From: a candidate division KSB1 bacterium
GTDB taxonomy: Bacteria > Zhuqueibacterota > Zhuqueibacteria > JANLFK01 > Oleimicrobiaceae
DNA: 64,000 nt
Reading direction: 5' to 3'
Assembly: GCA_034506335.1 (NCBI GenBank)
Contig: JAPDPR010000001.1
Span: 220,020 to 284,019, forward strand
Shown: in pieces, positions 61,887 to 64,000 of the stretch
How positions within the stretch are numbered: the stretch's first letter is position 1
Layout of the letters: the number at the start of each line of letters is the position of its first letter
The notes under the pieces: model-generated
What the model was told of the DNA's origin: nothing
The model's database searches: none
The model's input: only the letters and a program-made list of their open reading frames with translations
Position numbers and translations under genes: made by a program

Positions 61887-64000
61887 TCAGAACACGATGC
61901 CCAGACCGAATTTGACCAGTCGTGGCGGCGCAAACATCGACGGGTTGTGCACCCGGTCCATGTAGTCGTTGAAGTCGCTCCGGTGCCCTGCAATGTCCGA
62001 TGGGCGAACCACCGCTGTGTAAGCGCGCCCGGTCTGGCTGTTCACCCACACCTCATTCAATCGGTCCAGAAGATTGTACACATTCAGGGTCAAACGGCAT
62101 TGGACGCCCGCGCCGAGCGGAACGGTGTAGAAGCTGCTCATATCGACACTCACTCGTGCCGGGCGCCAGGCATTGTTGGGGTAAAGGTTGACGCGGGCCA
62201 ACATGCTCTCCGGCAAGGGCTCCCAGGTGTAGGGGGCACCGGAGTTGTAATAGCCGGTCAGGGTCACACCGTAACGCGGCGTGTTGTAGCCCACGGTGGC
62301 GTTAAGCGTGTGCCGCTGGTCCCAGCTCATGGGAATAAGTCGCACCACAGGGTCCATGCTGTTGCCGGCGCGATCAAAAGTCTGCGTGGGATAGTCCGCA
62401 TTGCCTCGCGTGTACTGCAGCGTGTAGTTCAGGTAGGCAGAAAGGGGTCCACGCAGAAAATCGTACTTGACCTCCAGCCCTTTGGCATTGCCATAGTCCT
62501 TGTTGCTGTACAGGCCGTATTCAATTTGATTGAAGGTGGTGATTACTTTCGCGCTCAATAGGTTATAGATGTCGCGGTAAAAGAGGGCCACTTCGATCCC
62601 CATGCCCGGGATGAGCTCCTGCCAGAGCCCCACCTCGTATTGCACCGTCTTCTCGGCATTGAGCTGCGGGTTGCCCATCACGGTGACAAAATCGGTGGGG
62701 GCTACGCGAAAGTCGTGGTTCTGGTACAAGGCATACAGCGGTGGCATCTGGAAAAAGTGCCCGTAGCTGAAGCGAAGGAGGGCGGTCTTGCCCAACTGAT
62801 AAGAGAGCCCAAAACGGGGGCTCACCTGTACCTTCGGGTCTGCTTTGGGATACGTTGATTGCCGGGAGGGATCCTCGAAGGTCAGCTGATTTGCAGGATT
62901 CCGAGGCTGCGAAGGGTAGACCGTCCTGGGGTCGAAGTAGTCATAACGTACCCCCAGGTTGATCACCATCTCGTCGAACTCCATCTTGTCCTGCACGTAC
63001 GCCGAGAACTCCAGCGGCTTGACGCGATAAAAGTCGCTGTAGATGGAGGAATCAGGGAGTACGACCGGCACATAGAGTTGGCTTTCCAAATCGGTGTTGT
63101 AGTAAAGGTTGCGGATTTCTTTGTAGCGGTTGTGCAGGTCGTAACGGGTCACTTGAAAACCGCTCTTCAGGCTATGGCGCGCGGTGGCCTGATAGGTAAT
63201 GTCATACTTGACCGATTGCTCACGCATCAAGCGCTCGTCGTGTCCCTTCTGTTGTCCGCCGGTGTAAAAGCCAGGGCCGGTGTCCCGAAGAAACTTGTCG
63301 TGTACGTAGCGCTTGTCCAGAGGGTTCTTGAATACATACCAGCCATGGTCATGGTAGACACCGGACAACTTGAGTTCGTAGAAGAGACGCGGCGAGAGCA
63401 TGTGGTTCAGCTGGAGGGCCCCCATGTGCGCGTCGCGGTGGGTGGCCGCCATGCCGTCGGGGTTGTACTTGAAAGCATGATTGTAGTCGTGCCACTCGTC
63501 ACGATTGAGGGTGTAGAGCAGACCCACTTTCAAGTTCGCCGATGGGCGCCAGGACAGCTTGCCCATAAGGGAGAGGTTCTTGCTCCGATTCATGGGTACA
63601 TACGCGCTGTCGCCGGTATGCTCAGAGTACCACAGGGCCGGGTTGTCCGACTCAAAATTACTGTAGTCGGATGGACGGAAGCGGCGGACGCCATTGAGGT
63701 GATTCTTGTTGTCTTGGTAACGAAAGTCAGCAAGGAAGGTCAAGCGGTCGCTGAACACGGGACCGCTCAGTTGCGCCTTGTAGTCCTGGTTGCGCGTCAG
63801 CTCCTCATCACGAAGGCCGATGAAGATATCTTTGTGCGAGGTGAGGTAGTTGGCCAAATCCGCCGAGAGGGCACCATGTAACTCGCTCCCACCGTCCTTG
63901 GTCACTGCATTGACCACGCCACTCATTGCCCTGCCGTACTCGGCGTTGAAGGTGCCGGTGATGACCTCAAGGTCGGCAATAGCCGTGGGCTCCAGGTCCA
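61887..64000 (-). CDS. TonB-dependent receptor, N-terminus beyond window
   Basis: At least 700 residues are visible; the frame is still open at the window edge. The plug end reads ADLEVITGTFNAEYGRAMSG, then VVNAVTKDGG, the common plug signature of FCB TonB receptors. A 22-strand barrel follows (e.g. LSGPVFSDRLTFLADFRYQD; VYNLLDRLNEVWVNSQTGRA near the end) and the last residues are KFGLGIVF. There is no SusD partner gene downstream, so it is not a classical Sus pair. It is first in a series of receptor, 1153-residue secreted protein, PorV-like, SurA-like and GH16. Substrate unknown; an oligosaccharide is suggested by the GH16 gene. Confidence 0.92.
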   Translation of the reverse strand, partial: DLEPTAIADLEVITGTFNAEYGRAMSGVVNAVTKDGGSELHGALSADLANYLTSHKDIFIGLRDEELTRNQDYKAQLSGPVFSDRLTFLADFRYQDNKNHLNGVRRFRPSDYSNFESDNPALWYSEHTGDSAYVPMNRSKNLSLMGKLSWRPSANLKVGLLYTLNRDEWHDYNHAFKYNPDGMAATHRDAHMGALQLNHMLSPRLFYELKLSGVYHDHGWYVFKNPLDKRYVHDKFLRDTGPGFYTGGQQKGHDERLMREQSVKYDITYQATARHSLKSGFQVTRYDLHNRYKEIRNLYYNTDLESQLYVPVVLPDSSIYSDFYRVKPLEFSAYVQDKMEFDEMVINLGVRYDYFDPRTVYPSQPRNPANQLTFEDPSRQSTYPKADPKVQVSPRFGLSYQLGKTALLRFSYGHFFQMPPLYALYQNHDFRVAPTDFVTVMGNPQLNAEKTVQYEVGLWQELIPGMGIEVALFYRDIYNLLSAKVITTFNQIEYGLYSNKDYGNAKGLEVKYDFLRGPLSAYLNYTLQYTRGNADYPTQTFDRAGNSMDPVVRLIPMSWDQRHTLNATVGYNTPRYGVTLTGYYNSGAPYTWEPLPESMLARVNLYPNNAWRPARVSVDMSSFYTVPLGAGVQCRLTLNVYNLLDRLNEVWVNSQTGRAYTAVVRPSDIAGHRSDFNDYMDRVHNPSMFAPPRLVKFGLGIVF

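Overview
The window is a gene-dense, high-GC bacterial chromosome segment with no rRNA, tRNA, CRISPR array, insertion sequence or prophage that I can see. Its content points to the FCB superphylum (Bacteroidetes/Chlorobi/Fibrobacteres relatives, most like KSB1- or Calditrichota-type genomes). Evidence for this is a short 285-residue primary sigma factor, several secreted proteins with type IX-secretion-like C-terminal sorting domains, PorV/PorQ-type outer membrane proteins, a TonB-dependent receptor with a plug of the FCB type, LptE, and a Fibrobacter-like circularly permuted lichenase. The phylum assignment is inference from protein character, not from a marker-gene tree.

Layout. 1-7.7 kb (+): a PorV/PorQ-like fragment, an outer-membrane protein with a helix-hairpin-helix head, a small GT9-like protein, a GGDEF diguanylate cyclase, a cell-wall amidase, a barrel protein with calcium-type repeats and a CpoB-like lipoprotein, closed by a strong terminator. 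7.8-14.7 kb (+): MFS transporter, GH31 glycosidase and a Rad50/SbcC ATPase. 14.9-21.3 kb (-): dicarboxylate symporter, a large secreted repeat protein, YchF and a flippase-like membrane protein. 21.5-23.9 kb (+): pyrF, pyrE and a diacylglycerol-kinase-like enzyme. 24-30.4 kb (-): glycosyltransferase, glycerol-3-phosphate dehydrogenase, amino acid permease, a zinc-ribbon/Tudor-like protein and the primary sigma factor. 31.2-38.3 kb (-): uvrB, purD, an epimerase, a sigma-54 activator, lptE and a TPR protein read as one tight series. 38.4-42.4 kb (+): an outer-membrane-like protein, an S41 protease and a PpiD/SurA-like chaperone. 42.4-47.6 kb (-): a lytic transglycosylase behind an unusual tandem-hairpin RNA, then an ECF sigma, anti-sigma, outer membrane protein and lipoprotein cluster. 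47.7-51.8 kb (-): pfkA, araB and glgC. 52-53.6 kb (+): a poly-gamma-glutamate pair (pgsC, pgsW), each broken by one extra base. 53.8-64 kb (-): TonB receptor, 1153-residue secreted protein, PorV-like protein, SurA-like lipoprotein and permuted GH16.

Promoters are unusually readable. Ten sites share a TTGACT/TTGACA-like -35, a spacer of exactly 17 and a TACATT/TATATT-like -10, and they help to decide several starts.

The best candidate for an undescribed element is at 43258-43439. A consensus promoter starts a roughly 147-nt RNA made of two tandem hairpins that expose the same 14-nt C-rich loop. It ends in a U-tract upstream of the lytic transglycosylase gene, so it is either a small RNA or an attenuator leader.
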